DNA of 64,000 nt, taken from assembly GCA_036417435.1 (NCBI GenBank), contig CM070905.1:19693592-19757591 (forward strand). The letters run 5' to 3'. Source of the DNA: Inia geoffrensis. Lineage: Eukaryota > Chordata > Mammalia > Artiodactyla > Iniidae. Of the stretch, positions 36,139-47,925 are shown one piece after another. The stretch's first letter is position 1; every line of letters begins with the position of its first letter. Below the pieces are notes generated by a model. It did no database searches, was not told the DNA's origin, and saw nothing but the letters and a program-made list of their open reading frames with translations. A program made the position numbers and the translations under genes.

Positions 36139-36166
36139 GACAGCCGTGTCTCCACACACGGCTGTC
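36139..36166. other. Perfect 11-bp inverted repeat (6-nt loop)
   Basis: The arms gacagccgtgt and acacggctgtc (36139-36149 and 36156-36166) are exact reverse complements around ctccac. The stem is GC-rich and stands out in AT-rich intron. Function unknown. Confidence 0.95.
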
Positions 36167-36959
36167 TCCAGACACAAACACACCGAGACAAATGAGTCCT
36201 CCAGCTACAGGATGGATTCTGCCTGCCAGGGACAGCCCAGGTTCCAGTGGAGAAAAGCTGCCGAAGTCTCTACGTGATCAAAAATTATTTTCTTTTCCAA
36301 GATTTAGTAAACAAAAGAGCATTTCCATTTTTCAGCAAGAAACATTTTCGATTCAAAAAACACTGAAATTCAAAGTCTAAACACCTGTAACTCCATTCAG
36401 CATATGATCCCATCACCTTCATACATGCTGGTACATGCTAACTGCAGGCATCTACTGTTCTCAACTATGTCTGTTCTCCAGAAATGATTTTAACCTAAAG
36501 AGCATTCCACCAACAACTATCAGAAAACTAAATTGGCCCTAAGCATAAACCTCTGCATGCAAACTTAAACCAAGAGTCTTCTTTTCTAAGCCCTCCATGT
36601 TGGCAAATATTCTCCTGTGCTACTTCCCATGCCAGCTGGCTAACATTGAAGTAAAGACACACATTCTTGCCCACTCCCCTTACTTGACCAGAGTGAGTTC
36701 TCTATCTTGTGTTCAGCTTTATTCCCGAATACTTAGCACACAGTTGGCCCCAATAACTTAACACTAAAACCTCATAAAATATCTGTCATACTGGAAACCA
36801 GCATGACAAGTTGACTACGTGGTTTTATAGATTTTTCCAAAAGACTCCCTAAAGGTTTACAAATCCTTCCCTCTTCTTTGTATTCCTCTAACATGCTCCA
36901 TGAAAGCCTGTCATTTGCTCTACTATTAGACAATATCTCAAGTAATATAACCCACAGAC
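36167..36959. other. Unique intron sequence
   Basis: Nothing recognisable. Short frames lack similarity to known proteins. Confidence 0.4.
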
Positions 36960-37104
36960 TCTCCACTAGCCTACACAATAGTTTCCTTGCCTTAGTCTCC
37001 AGCCTCTACACCCAATCCTTTTCAGTGCTACCATATTAATCCTACTTCATCTCACCACATGCCAATCCAAATCCAAAATGGCCCAGTATCACCTAAAAAA
37101 AAGG
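36960..37104 (+). repeat. L2 fragment
   Basis: 'tccagcctctacacccaatcc' and 'ctgctaccat...atcctacttcatctcacc' like phrases fit diverged L2. It appears to continue at about 37500-37790 after MER5-like insertions. Confidence 0.45.
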
Positions 37105-37288
37105 TCCTCAAACTTGAGCGTGCATACGAATCATGTGAAGGGCTTATTAAAATACAGATTGTATGGCCTCACTCCTTGACTTTTTGAATCAGTAACTATG
37201 AAGCAGGAACACAAATTTGCTTTTTTAACATGCTCCTAGGTAACATTAATGCTGCTGGTCCAGGAAACATACTTTGAGAACCACTGAC
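37105..37288 (+). mobile_element. MER5A-like hAT DNA transposon remnant
   Basis: Begins 'aggtcctcaaacttgagcgtgcat', has 'ttattaaaatacagattgtatgg' and ends 'tgctgctggtccaggaaaca' then 'tttgagaaccactga', the recognisable order of MER5A. It is a near full-length non-autonomous element. Confidence 0.85.
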
Positions 37289-37292
37289 CCAA

Positions 37293-37495
37293 AGCAACAG
37301 TTCCCAATTACAGGATCCCAAACAAATTATCAGAATCATCTTAGAAGCTAAAAAGCAAACAAACAACAACAGCAACAAAAAACCCCACAAAATCCAGTCC
37401 TTATCCACAGTGATCCTTAATCAGAAGGTCAAGGATGGGACTAGGAATCAATCCAGAGGTAAATCTAATGCATACTCAGCTTCAGGAACCATTAG
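37293..37495 (+). mobile_element. Second MER5-like remnant
   Basis: 'cagttcccaattacaggatccc', 'atcagaatcatcttagaagct' and 'aatccagaggtaaatctaatgcatactca' resemble a more diverged MER5 copy immediately after the first, with a CAA-rich insertion in the middle. Confidence 0.5.
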
Positions 37496-37499
37496 CCTA

Positions 37500-37800
37500 A
37501 AGACAAATCACAATCCCCTTAGATGACACTTAAGGGCTTCCACAACCTGAACCCAAACCTACCTATCTGACCTTATCTTCTAGTCCACAAAATAAACCCT
37601 CAGTTACAGCTAAGCCATTCTTTTCTTACTTATCCGTGAATATCCTTGTCCATTCATTCCTTCTGTGCCACTTACCAGTATCTCACTTGCCATTCCAGCT
37701 GTCTAGAATGCCACTTGCATCTTCTCTACCTCTGCAAAACCTCCAAGGATCAGCTCTTCAACAATCCTGAACACCTTTTTTGGTCCATTTAACATGTTTC
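37500..37800 (+). repeat. L2 fragment, continuation
   Basis: 'gggcttccacaacctgaacc', 'tgaccttatcttctagtcc', 'cattccagctgtctagaatgcc' and 'aaaacctccaaggatcagctc' follow the conserved L2 3' order. Confidence 0.65.
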
Positions 37801-38020
37801 AGGATGATTATATGACACACTGTGCCAACTGCCATTCTTACATTTAGCAACATTAGACCATTTGTGTGTCTGTGTCACTGCATATCCAGTTTATTAATGG
37901 GTATATAACCTAATATTACACTGTAAGAAATCTGTAAGTAATCTGTAAGCTGAAAGAATTTTTAAGGAACTAGAAAATACAGAAAACTAAAACCGATTTA
38001 AAAATTGTATAACAATTTTT

Positions 38021-38321
38021 TTTTTTAATGTTCAGCCTTCTTTTATTTATTTTTATTTTTGGCTGTGTTGGGTCTTCATTTCTGTGCAAGGGCTTTCTCT
38101 AGTTGTGGCAAGCAGGGGCTACTCTTCATCGCGGTGCGCGGGCCTCTCACTATCGCGGCCTCTCTTGCTGTGGAGCACAGGCTCCAGATGCGCAGGCTCA
38201 GTAGTTGTGGCTCATGGGCCTAGTTGCTCCGCGGCATGTGGGATCTTCCCAGACCAGGGCTCGAACCCGTGTCCCCTGCATTAGCAGGCAGATTCTCAAT
38301 CACTGCACCACCAGGGAAGCC
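38021..38321 (-). mobile_element. CHR-type SINE, minus strand
   Basis: The reverse complement starts gggcttccctggtggtgcag, contains gggttcgagccctggtc and ends in an A/T-rich tail (T-run on the plus strand at 38013-38026). The flanks caattttt at 38013-38020 and 38322-38329 are a likely target duplication. It is the only full-length SINE here in the same orientation as EXOC4. Confidence 0.92.
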
Positions 38322-38819
38322 CAATTTTTATTACATAATAGTAATCATTTAAAATATGTAGATGACCTCTTACTTTAAAATGCTTTATTCTTGAATCTGT
38401 GGATTAATAAAGATGAGTACAATAGAGAGCTAAGAAACAATCAACCAGAGATTAATTCAGGTCATGACTAATATCACTCTTCCACTACATGTCTAAGAAA
38501 ACACAAACTGGGGGCAGAAAAGTAAGAGGAGGAGAAAAATGGAGGAAAAGAAAGAAAGGAAAAAAGCAAAGAACACTGTCATAACTTGACCTCAAAACAA
38601 GTAAACATAATACATGAAATGAAATGTTATTTCTACGTTAGACCCATCACCTTGTACTATTAGATCAGTTTTAGTTTTATGTTCTTTATCTGTCAAATAG
38701 CTTATGCCAACAGTATATGTACACATTAACATGAAATAGCAACGGTATTGCCAAGTGTATGATTTGGGGACTACAAGTTACTCAGAGATTTAACACACAA
38801 TTGATGCCTCTTTAGTGTC

Positions 38820-39250
38820 TTAAATACATCTTAAGGGTGAAGAGACTGGGGAATGGGAAGTGATTTCTAATGGATACAAACAGGGACTTCCCTGCTAGCA
38901 TGGTGGATAAGACTCCATGCTCCTAATGCAGGGGAACCAGGTTCGATCCCTGGTCAGGGAACTAGATCCCACATGCATGCCACAACTAAGAGTTAGCATG
39001 CCATAACTAGGGGGCCCACATGCTGCAACTAAGGAGCCAGAGAGCCACAACTAGGACCCAGCACAACCAAATAAATAAATATTTAATGGATACAAACAAG
39101 GTTTCTTTTTAGGGTGATGAAAATGTTATAAAATCATATCATGGTGATGGTTGCACAACTCCATATATATACTAAAAAGCATTGAAATCTATACCTTAAA
39201 CAGGTAAACCTTGTGGCAGGTACATTAAATCTCAATAAAGCTCTTTAAAT
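38820..39250 (+). mobile_element. L1M 3' end, split by a SINE
   Basis: Upstream 'gagactggggaatgggaagtgatt' and downstream 'gggtgatgaaaatgttataaaatc', 'tggtgatggttgcacaact' and 'aaatctcaataaagctctttaaa' are the two parts of an old L1 3' UTR. The SINE at 38883-39083 separates them. Confidence 0.75.
38883..39083 (+). mobile_element. tRNA-derived SINE (CHR/artiodactyl type) with perfect 15-bp TSD
   Basis: Starts gggacttccctgctagcatg, with ggttcgatccctggtc (box B-like), and ends 'gcacaaccaaataaataaat'. The duplication taatggatacaaaca occurs at 38868-38882 and 39084-39098 without mismatch. Confidence 0.93.
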
Positions 39251-40149
39251 AAACAAATGAATAACTCATTCCATAATATGGAAGACAGGCTCCCCAATCA
39301 TCTTTTGAAATGACATGTGTGAAAGGTATATCTCATTTAATAAGCCAGAAACATACTTTCAATCATTTTTTCATTTCAAGTTAATGTCTGATGGAACTTA
39401 AAGTTCCTTAGTTTATTATAAATGTTTTTAATATGAGATAATGAGTTTTGTTTTCAGAGGTGTAGGAATTATATACATTTGACAAATCCAAAGTAAGTAG
39501 GGCTAAGTAAGGCATATCTTACTTTGTTCATAACCATAATTAATTCTTCATAATAGTACTATAAATAGGATCCTAGTAGATTCAAAAGTTGTTTTAAACT
39601 TAGAACATTAGTCTTATTCAAATCTCAGATATCAAAAACTTATTCATAAAGCATTTTATAACCTTGTGACAATAGGATTACATAGTCTATAACATACTTC
39701 CTACGGCTTAATGTTATTCAGGTTTTAAATGCCATAAGTACTGATACAAATAATTCCACTTGATAATATTATATTCTAATACTGTCCAATACATTTTCAT
39801 AACACAAATATTTTTATTAGTATTTCATGGTACATCTCTTTCCATTCATATACTTTTAATCTGTCTATATCTTTATGTTTAAAATCTCTTAAGCCCAAAA
39901 TGAGGAACTTGAATTAAAAGATGGGGATATATTCTTCAAAATGTCACTGTTATAATAAAAGGTAAAGAAAAGCTATGGAAATGTTCAAGCTTAAAGGAAA
40001 CTAAAGAGGCATGAAAAGCAGATACAGTATCTAATGCTAGACTGGATTCTCTACTGGAGGAGCAAAAAAAAAAAAAACTGCCCTAAAGAACATTACTGGG
40101 TCAATCAACAAAACTAGGAAACAGAAAATAGATAACAGAGAAAACACAC
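39251..40149. other. Unique AT-rich intron sequence
   Basis: Nothing recognisable. An A-run at 40065-40076 is isolated. Confidence 0.4.
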
Positions 40150-40310
40150 ACAAGTACATATATAGAGAGAGAAAACAACTGATAAAGTGACAAAATGCTA
40201 ACAATAGTTGAATTTGAATTAAGAGTTATATGGGCACCCTTTGTACTATTCTTACCTTTCTAAAAGTTTGAAGTTATTTTAAAATTTCAAAAAAACAACA
40301 TAAAACGTAT
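40150..40310 (+). repeat. Possible L1M 3' terminus
   Basis: 'atgggcaccctttgtactattcttacc' and 'aaaagtttgaagttattttaaaatttcaaaa' resemble an old L1 3' end. Low certainty. Confidence 0.4.
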
Positions 40311-40324
40311 CTCTTGTAAACAGT

Positions 40325-41700
40325 ATGGTTGGGTTTTTCTTTTTTTTAAACCAATCTGACAAACTCTGCCTTTAAATTGAAGTATCTAGTCCATTTACAT
40401 TTAACGTAATTACTTACATGGGCGGTATAAGTGTAACATGTTGCTATTTGTTTTCTATTCATCCTATCTTTGTTTTGTACTTTATCTTTTCTTTCTTCAT
40501 TGTTCTTTTTTCTTCCTTTCCTGCTTTTTTCTTTTGGATTAATCAAATATTTGTTCACTATTCAGTTTTCTGCCCTTTACTGGCTTTTCAGCTATACATC
40601 TATTTTACAATTTAATGTTTGCTCTAGGGATTATAATATGCATCCTTAACTTACCACAGTTTACCTTAAACATTGTATCTCTTCATGTATAATGTAAGAA
40701 ACTTACAGCAGTAGAGTTTCATTTACCCTATTTCCATCTTTTGTGCAATTATTGTCATACATTTTACTTCAAAATATATTATAAAACCCACATACATTAC
40801 TATTGGTTTTGCTTTAAACAAAAAATTAAGAAATGAGAAAAATATATTTTATTTTTACCCACATATTTACCACTTCTGGACTTCTTTATATTTTCCTGTA
40901 GATGAGTTACCATCTGGTATTGTTCTCCTTTAGCCTCAAAAACTTTCTTTAACATTTCTTTAAGCGCAGGGCCAGTGAAAACAAATTCTTTCAGCTTTAG
41001 TTAATGTGAAAACGCCACTATTTCACCTTCATTTCAAATAATTTTTTCAGTGAATATAAAATTCTAGATTGACAATTTTTGTATTTTACAGCACTTTCAA
41101 GATGACATACATCAATTTCTGGCTTGTATTGTTTCTGATGAAACATCAGTGAACATTTTTATCACTGGTTCCCTGTAGGCAATGCACTCTTTTTCCTCTG
41201 GCTGTATTTAAGATTTTTTTCTTTGCTTTTCAGCTACCTGATGATACTGTGTCTAGATATAGTTTTCTTTGTGTTAAACTTCCTTGGATTTGTTGAACTT
41301 CTTGATCTGTGGGTTTATGTTTTTCAACAAATTTAGAAATTTTGGGTCATTGTTTCTTCCAATAATTAACTGCCCCAATCTCTCTCCCTGCTCTCCCTCT
41401 GTACTTCCAACCACACAAATGTTAGACAGCATGATACTGTCCCACAGGACATTATGGCTGTGCTCATTTTTCTTTTCAGGCTATTTTCTCCCTGTACTTT
41501 AGATTGGTTTTGATTGATTTTTCTTCAAGTTTTCTGATCCTTTCTTATACAGCATGCAATCTGTTGCTAAATCCATCTGGTAAATTTTTCATTTCAGATA
41601 TTTTCATCAAATTTTTTAAATTCTGGTTATTAGTCACATTTTTCTGCTTTTTTGCAAGTATAATAATTGTATGCTGCACAACGTAGATGGTTCATTATTG
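40325..41700 (-). mobile_element. Old L1M-type LINE segment, minus strand
   Basis: The plus strand carries phrases characteristic of the antisense of an ancient L1: 'gctctagggattataatatgcatcc', 'tgtcatacattttacttcaaaat', 'cacatatttaccacttctgg', 'ttccatctggtattg'-type text and 'tttcttccaataatt'. No intact frame remains. Orientation is sense relative to EXOC4. Confidence 0.6.
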
Positions 41701-42465
41701 AGATACTAGATTACTTTATTTACAGGTGGATCAGACTAATACTGTAGAGACTTGGTTTGGGGCTTTGTTACATTAAATTACAGTATCACGTACACTATGG
41801 CTAGAACAGCCCAATTCCTAAAACATCTGAGGTCACATATGAAAGCACAGGATGTTCACTAAGTTCTCCCCACACTGGCTGGCCTGAATTCCAACGTTTC
41901 TGAGCATTTGGCAACTTCTGCAATTTCCATTCAGCTCACAGTCCCACAGTAGCTATTTTCTGCCTTGGAGTGGGTGCAACTTCACATCAGACCAAAGGCT
42001 CGACACTACTCTTTTCAGATTCCTGGGGCTCCCTCTCTCTGCAGTTCCCTCTCCTTCAGTGTCCTAACCCACAAACTGCAGCTGCCTCCACACCCCTGAA
42101 CCCTGAACTCTGCTTCATCTACTACTTAGAGCCTGCTGATGTTTGTTAACTTTCCCATGTCCTAGTTTGAAAGTGTCCCCACAGAAGAAGCTGGGATGAA
42201 TGTGAAAGTGACCTCATGTATTCTCTTCTCTCAACTGACTGTGCTGATCGCCTGAGTCCACCCAGTTTTCAAGTTACTTATGGTAGGAGGTAACCACATC
42301 ATGGACAGAACCAGAAGTCCTTAATTCTAACCATTTTTGAAATAGCTTTAAAATCTATTATCTTATTTCATCCTTAAAATAAACATGTAACCTGAAAAGC
42401 ATATATTTCCATGACAGATTAGCAAACCACGATATAAAATCTTAAATAACCAGTTTCCAAGCAAT
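41701..42465. other. Unassigned intron sequence
   Basis: No gene or clear repeat seen. GC is slightly higher at 41850-42130. Confidence 0.4.
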
Positions 42466-42560
42466 AAAGATATTTTATTCAACACACAAATATTCATCAA
42501 GCACCTACTATGGGCATGTGGTAATTGACATAGCAGCAAAACAAACTCACGGAATATAGT
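42466..42560 (+). repeat. L2/MIR-type 3' fragment
   Basis: 'ttattcaacacacaaatattcatcaagcacctactatggg' matches the conserved L2 3' end. Confidence 0.6.
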
Positions 42561-43477
42561 TGCAACCTATATTCTTTCTACTGAACCATCAATAAAGCAC
42601 ACCGACCGTATCCCAAAAACTGTCTAATGAACGAATAACCAGGAATCAATCAATCCACCAAGAGCATGCCTATACTCTCAAAAATAATTACAATCTACAT
42701 ACATGATTTATTTTTTTTCCTGCAAAGAATCCTATTTGCCATGCAAATAATTTCATTTCTACACAGTTATATTTTTCAATTCCCTATATATACTTAATTT
42801 TTTTCCTATTAGTAGATACTGTCTAACCAAGTCACTTCTATATAGCTATGTCAAATTTGCTTCAGCTAACTCTTAATCGTATTTCTCATTTTCATCTGGC
42901 CATATCAAATATATTTTCCTGGCGCATGGAGAGGAAATATAATAAAATTTCTAAATACCCCCTCTGCAGCATCATACCAAACAGTAATATCATTCCTCCG
43001 ATCTTCAACAGATCAAAGTGGTACATTTATACCTTACAGGTTTATCTTCATCTCTTAAAATAAGCTCTTGACCTGTCTTTTACCCCAACATATGCAAGAG
43101 CTGACTGTAAGAAAATGGTCATAAACTTAAGCTACATATGTTTATAAAATAGTGTTTAAGAATATTTTAATATTGATTACATAAACATATGACTAATTCC
43201 AGTGAAGTAAAATACATTACAACAGAAAGCCAGATACTATAGATCCTTGATTGCTACGTATTGAGAATCTCCTAATTTTAAAGCCTGGCCAAAAGAAGTT
43301 TGTTTAAAAGGTCTTTTGAAAATGATAGAAGTTCATAACATCAGCAAGCATCACCTTTAAACAGGAACACTACACTCTCACTGTTTATGATTAAGAGAAT
43401 ATTTTAGTTGGCTGATTTTTTTATGTTCCTACTTGTTATTCTGAATCAAGATGGCACCCTCTGTAAAAGGATCTTAC

Positions 43478-43652
43478 CTGCAGAACATCTTGGATCTTCA
43501 CCCACACGTCTGCCATGTCATACAATTTGACATCTTCCTGCTGAGTCAGTGGAGTCACAACAGTGTCTTGCAGGTAGCCCAGGACCACAGAGTGTGCAGC
43601 AGCTACAGCATTAAACTTGTCAAACAGCAACTCCAGCAGTTCTAGAAGTAAC
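43478..43652 (-). CDS. EXOC4: EXOC4 (Sec8) internal coding exon, 58 codons
   Basis: This is one internal exon of the exocyst subunit Sec8. On the minus strand it starts after a pyrimidine-rich acceptor ending ttttcactag and ends at CAG followed by gtaagatcc, a near-consensus donor. It is 175 bp long: its first base completes a codon begun in the previous exon, and 58 whole codons follow, ending in phase 0. The translation contains [23 protein letters not shown] and [13 protein letters not shown], which I recognise from vertebrate EXOC4, and there is no stop in the frame. The exocyst is an eight-subunit complex that tethers secretory vesicles to the plasma membrane. Sec8 is about 970 residues long, and I infer this exon lies in its N-terminal third. 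The open frame continues past both splice sites (43436-43672), but those ends are intron. No neighbouring EXOC4 exon is visible in the window, which fits the very large introns of this gene. Confidence 0.92.
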
Positions 43653-43899
43653 CTAGTGAAAAAAATAAACACTTACATACAAACAAACACAAAATGATTG
43701 ACACTGGCCTGCAAGAAAAACATCAAACTAACGTGACGTAGCACACTACCATGTAAACAGCTCATTAAATTTCAACAGATTTCATTTCAAACAGTTGTCT
43801 GATCTAAGTAACTTTTGAAAATTTATCTAAGTGTCTGTTTCCTCTGCTATAAAATGGACATGGTGAAGTCAAACAAAGTATTATATGATCACTTATATG

Positions 43900-44222
43900 T
43901 GTGATCTAAAAAATAATACAAATGAATCTATATACAAAACAGAAACAGACTCACAGGTGTAGAGGACAAACGTATAGTTACCAAAGGCGGAAGGGAAGGG
44001 GGAAGGATAAATTCGGAGTATGGGACTAACAAATGCAAATTACTATACGTAAAATAAGTAAGCAATAGAATTTACTATATAGTGCAGGGAACTATATTCC
44101 ATATGTTATAATAACCTATCATGGAAAATAATCTGAAAAATATATGTGTATAACTGAATCACTTTGCTGCACACCTGAAACTAACATAATATTGTAAATC
44201 AACTATACTGCAATTTAAAAAA
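43900..44222 (+). mobile_element. L1 3' end, 5'-truncated
   Basis: 'acagactcacaggtgtagaggac', 'agttaccaaaggcggaaggg', 'gtgcagggaactatattccat', 'tgctgcacacctgaaactaac' and 'aaatcaactatactgcaattt' are the L1 3' UTR blocks shared with 51.2 and 57.2 kb. It lies about 250 bp from the EXOC4 exon on its upstream side. Confidence 0.85.
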
Positions 44223-44929
44223 TGAACATGGTGTAAAAAATTTTAAGACAATTTTAAAGTCCCTAAACCAGCAGTAGCAGCTCAGTAAAAGTTTCCTTTT
44301 TAACATAATTCAGTGATCACTATACTCGCTATTTATATCGGTAGGTTTTCTAAGGAATTCAGGCAATTTTTCAGACAACAGTTCGAATGTTAGAGAGTGT
44401 GCTATTCTCTAGCAATAAATTGGGCACTTTGGTAAGGACACTAATCCTTTTAGTCATGGAAAGCTGCACTTACTCTCATTCAAATGTATGGCCTAACTTG
44501 CCTGAAAAAACTACACATCTGCCGAGAAATCTTTCACCACAGGGAGCAGCTTGGACCTCCGCATTATCTATCTCATTTTTCATCTTGAGAGATGGACACA
44601 TATTATTACATGAATTTCATATACTCAAGGACACAAAATGAGGTTGCAAGGCAGCTGACGCCAGAACAAAAGTTGATTTTCATGTCAGAGCACTGAGCCA
44701 CCCACCTCTCTCTATAGTTTTACAGTGTAGATGTATATTCAGAGATGGCTCAGAGCTTCATGTCATGGATGCAAAGTAATTCCCCCATCACTGAGCCTTA
44801 TAGCATCAATGATCACTCACACTTGGAATCATCCTTTCCTCCTCTGAAGTTGTATTTTATTCCACTTTTAAGGAACTTATCACACATATGGCTCACATAT
44901 GTGACTCAATCAACGTGGGTCACATTTAT
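44223..44929. other. Unique intron sequence
   Basis: Nothing recognisable. The open frame at 44387-44641 has no similarity I can name. Confidence 0.4.
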
Positions 44930-44944
44930 TTATATATAGACATT

Positions 44945-45060
44945 TTACCTCCCTTCCCCATTATGAGTCCTTTAGAGCAGGCACTGCTTTACACATCTCT
45001 GTATACGCAGGAGCACTCAGAACAGTGATCAGCAAATATTGGCTGAATGAATTTAATGTG
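44945..45060 (-). repeat. MIR/L2-type 3' fragment, orientation uncertain
   Basis: 'gagtcctttagagcaggcactg' and 'cagcaaatattggctgaatgaa' are the paired hallmarks of L2/MIR ends. Diverged. The strand given is a guess. Confidence 0.45.
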
Positions 45061-45423
45061 TATACCATGAATGAGTACAGACAATTTTGGAATGTGACCT
45101 TTATTGTATAATCTGTAGCTCTCAGTTCATAGTTCCTAAGTAGACTTATACACCAACCTGGAAAGTAGAAAAAGAAAGCAAAATATCTTGTCAGCAATGT
45201 CAATTAACAAGATTGTATTACCATAAATAAGAGGCTGTAACTACAATCTCATCAAAACGTATAGCATAATATCTATTCCTATGGCTTCTTTATTGCCCAA
45301 TTACTGTAATTAATGTGCCAGGGTGACAGCCAATAATTATCTTATGATAAAACCCTAATATCGCTGACATTTTGATTTAGACAAGACAGAATCAATAAAA
45401 ATGTACATATTCCTCCCAGTCTA

Positions 45424-45424
<1 letters not shown>

Positions 45425-45458
<34 letters not shown>
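45425..45458. repeat. (TA)17 microsatellite
   Basis: Uninterrupted alternating TA of 34 bp. Confidence 0.97.
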
Positions 45459-45460
<2 letters not shown>

Positions 45461-46024
45461 CCAGAAATTACACATCATATTTGTAAACAGGAGCCATTCT
45501 ACCTTTAAATGATGATTTTTTTAAATCTTCTGAAGGTAAATTCATATTTATACTCCCATTTACCTAAAACAATTCTTCACTTTCATCTGTGTTATATAAG
45601 AACTACTCAAAATCAGCAGCAAGAGGTACAAAGTACAGGAAGATGTATCTAACTTAACAACTAAAATAGTTAATTCAGTGTAGGTAAATAATCTGTGTAA
45701 GACTGGTATCTGGCATCATACAGAGAAAATACCTGATTAAGTAAGGTTCTACTTTTCAACTAAAGATTTATGCTGAGTATGTAAAAGCCTGTGGTTCCCA
45801 AATGTCAATCCACAGACCACAATGTATTTTTCAGTGGTAGACAGAAAAATAAGACCATATATTCACGTTTCACAAAGGTAAATTTGTTTGATATTTTTGG
45901 TATTCTCTTGGTAAGAAAAATCTGTTATTTTCTCCCATGACTGCAGTTATATTGCCAAATGTCCTTACTTGACAAAATTAAAACGTAGTAAACCTGATGC
46001 TATACCCAAACATTTCTGGAATGA

Positions 46025-46322
46025 TTTTTTTTAATTTTTATTTTACATTGGTGTATAGTTGATTTACAATGTTGTATTAGTTTCAAGTGTACAGTAAAGT
46101 GATTTAGTTATACATGTATCTATTCTTTTTCAGATTCTTTTCCCATATAGGTTATTACAGAGTACTGAGGAGAGTTCTCTGTGCTATACTGTAGGTCCCT
46201 GTTGATTACCTATTTTACGTATAGCGGCATGTACATGTCAATCCAACCTCCTAATTTATCCCTCCCCCCACCTTTCCCCTTTGGTAACCACTAGTTTGTT
46301 TTCTTTGTGCGTCTGTTTCTGT
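46025..46322 (-). mobile_element. L1 3' end, minus strand
   Basis: T-rich start, then 'ttggtgtatagttgatttacaatg', 'tgtgctatactgtaggtccctgttg' and 'ccctttggtaaccactagtttg', the complement of the L1 3' UTR at 43.9 and 57.2 kb. A short aatgat at both ends (46020 and 46326) may be the target duplication. Confidence 0.85.
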
Positions 46323-46929
46323 TGAAATGATGTCGATTCATGACATTCAGAAGTGTAAGGCATGCTGGTATCTAACTTCCCAATGGCATGAAGTTCTAGG
46401 TACAGGCCTACAAACCAGCAATAAAGCAGAAAACACTGGAAGAGGAGTGGCTCCTCTGAATGGAGGGGCTGCTGTCTGGTTATCCCCAGGGCCACTAGAC
46501 TCCATCACTGCATATACCTTGGCTGCCACTCAAGGACAAGAGCAACTCAGCAACCAGGGGCAGTGCTCTGTTTAGAAAAGAGACCTAAGAGGGAACTGAG
46601 GTGTAAAATGAGATCCATGGTATCTTAACAGTATGGAAATAGCAATCCCTGGATAAAATGAGACACACGACGACTTTCTGCCACACCTGGAGGATCAAGA
46701 CCAAGATAGATGTGTTGTAGTATGACTATCAGAGCCATAAGGCAGGCTACAGAGGGAAGAAAACAAGAAGAGCCAGGCCGGAAATCAAGACGCTCTATTT
46801 GCCGCTCTGCCTACCTTGAAACATTCACCAATTTCAAAGAGAGGGAAGGTCTCCTCTGCCTCACCACAGCACAGTCTCGACAATACTAATAAAACCCGCA
46901 GCTCCGACATTAAAACTTAAAACTTTTGT

Positions 46930-47925
46930 GCTGCAAATGATACCATCAAGCAAGTGAAAAGGCAACCCAAGAAATGGGAGAAAACATTTGCAAATAATTT
47001 ACGTGATTTGTATCTAGAATACCTCAAGATTTCTCACAACTAGTAACAAGACAATCAAATTTCAAAATGGACAAAGGATTTGAATATGCCTTTCTCCAAA
47101 GAAGATATATGAATGACCAGTAGGCAAACAGAAGATGCTCAACATCTTAGCCATCAGAGAAATACAAATCAAAACCGGGAGATACCAGTTTTTGGACGGT
47201 TATAATCAAAAAGACAGACAATACAAAGTACTGGTAAGGATGTAGAGAAATTTGAACTCTCATACAGCACGGGTGAGAATGTAAAAATGGTACAACTGCT
47301 TTGGAAAACAGTTTGGCAGTTCCTCAAAACATTAAACGTAGAGTTACCATACGTACCCAGCAATTCCACCCAAGAAAAATAAAAACACACATGTGCACAA
47401 AAATGTGTACACAAATGCTCACAGCAGCATTATTCATAATAGTAAAATATTAAAATAGTAGTAAAATAGTAATAGTAAAATCATAAAGTGGAAATAATCC
47501 AAATGTCCATCAACTAACAAATGGACCAAAAAAACCAGAGGTATATTCATACAATAGAATATTATTTGGCTATAAAAGGAGATGAAGTACTGATACATAT
47601 TACAACATGAACCTTGAAAACATTATGCAAAGTGAAAAAAGTCACAGAAGACTACTTTGTGACTTTGTGTGATTCTATTTATATGAAATATCCAGAAAAG
47701 GCAAATTACACAGACGGAAGATATGTTAGTCGTTCTTAGTAGGTGGGAATTACCCACTAAAGCATATGGGGTTTGCTTTGTAGAGGGGGACAAAAATGTT
47801 CTGGAACTACAGAGCGGTGATGGTTGCACACCCTGTGAATACACCAAAAACCAGTGTTTCAATGGGTGATATGTGTAGTATGTGAATTATAACTGAATTT
47901 AGCTGTTTTTTGTTTTTTAAATCAT
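46930..47925 (+). mobile_element. Old L1M-type 3' part
   Basis: 'acttttgtgctgcaaatgataccatc', 'ggcaacccaagaaatgggagaaaa', 'tttctccaaagaagatatatgaa', 'gaaatacaaatcaaaac', 'cagcaattccacc' and 'gaatattatttggctataaaa' are ORF2 C-terminal and 3' UTR blocks in order. The frame is destroyed. Confidence 0.85.

Larger units (their letters stand above)
1..43477 (-). other. EXOC4: EXOC4 intron downstream of the exon (partial)
   Basis: In gene direction this is the intron that follows the recognised exon, running off the left edge. Its donor, gtaagatcc read on the minus strand, is at 43469-43477. I see no other splice-flanked coding segment in it. Its content is AT-rich unique sequence plus the repeats listed separately. 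Assignment as EXOC4 intron rests only on the single exon. Confidence 0.8.

Noticed and set aside
43436..43672. 78-residue frame including the EXOC4 exon, read as a complete small gene
   Set aside because: Its first residues and last 14 residues are intron; splice sites at 43652 and 43478 define the real exon.
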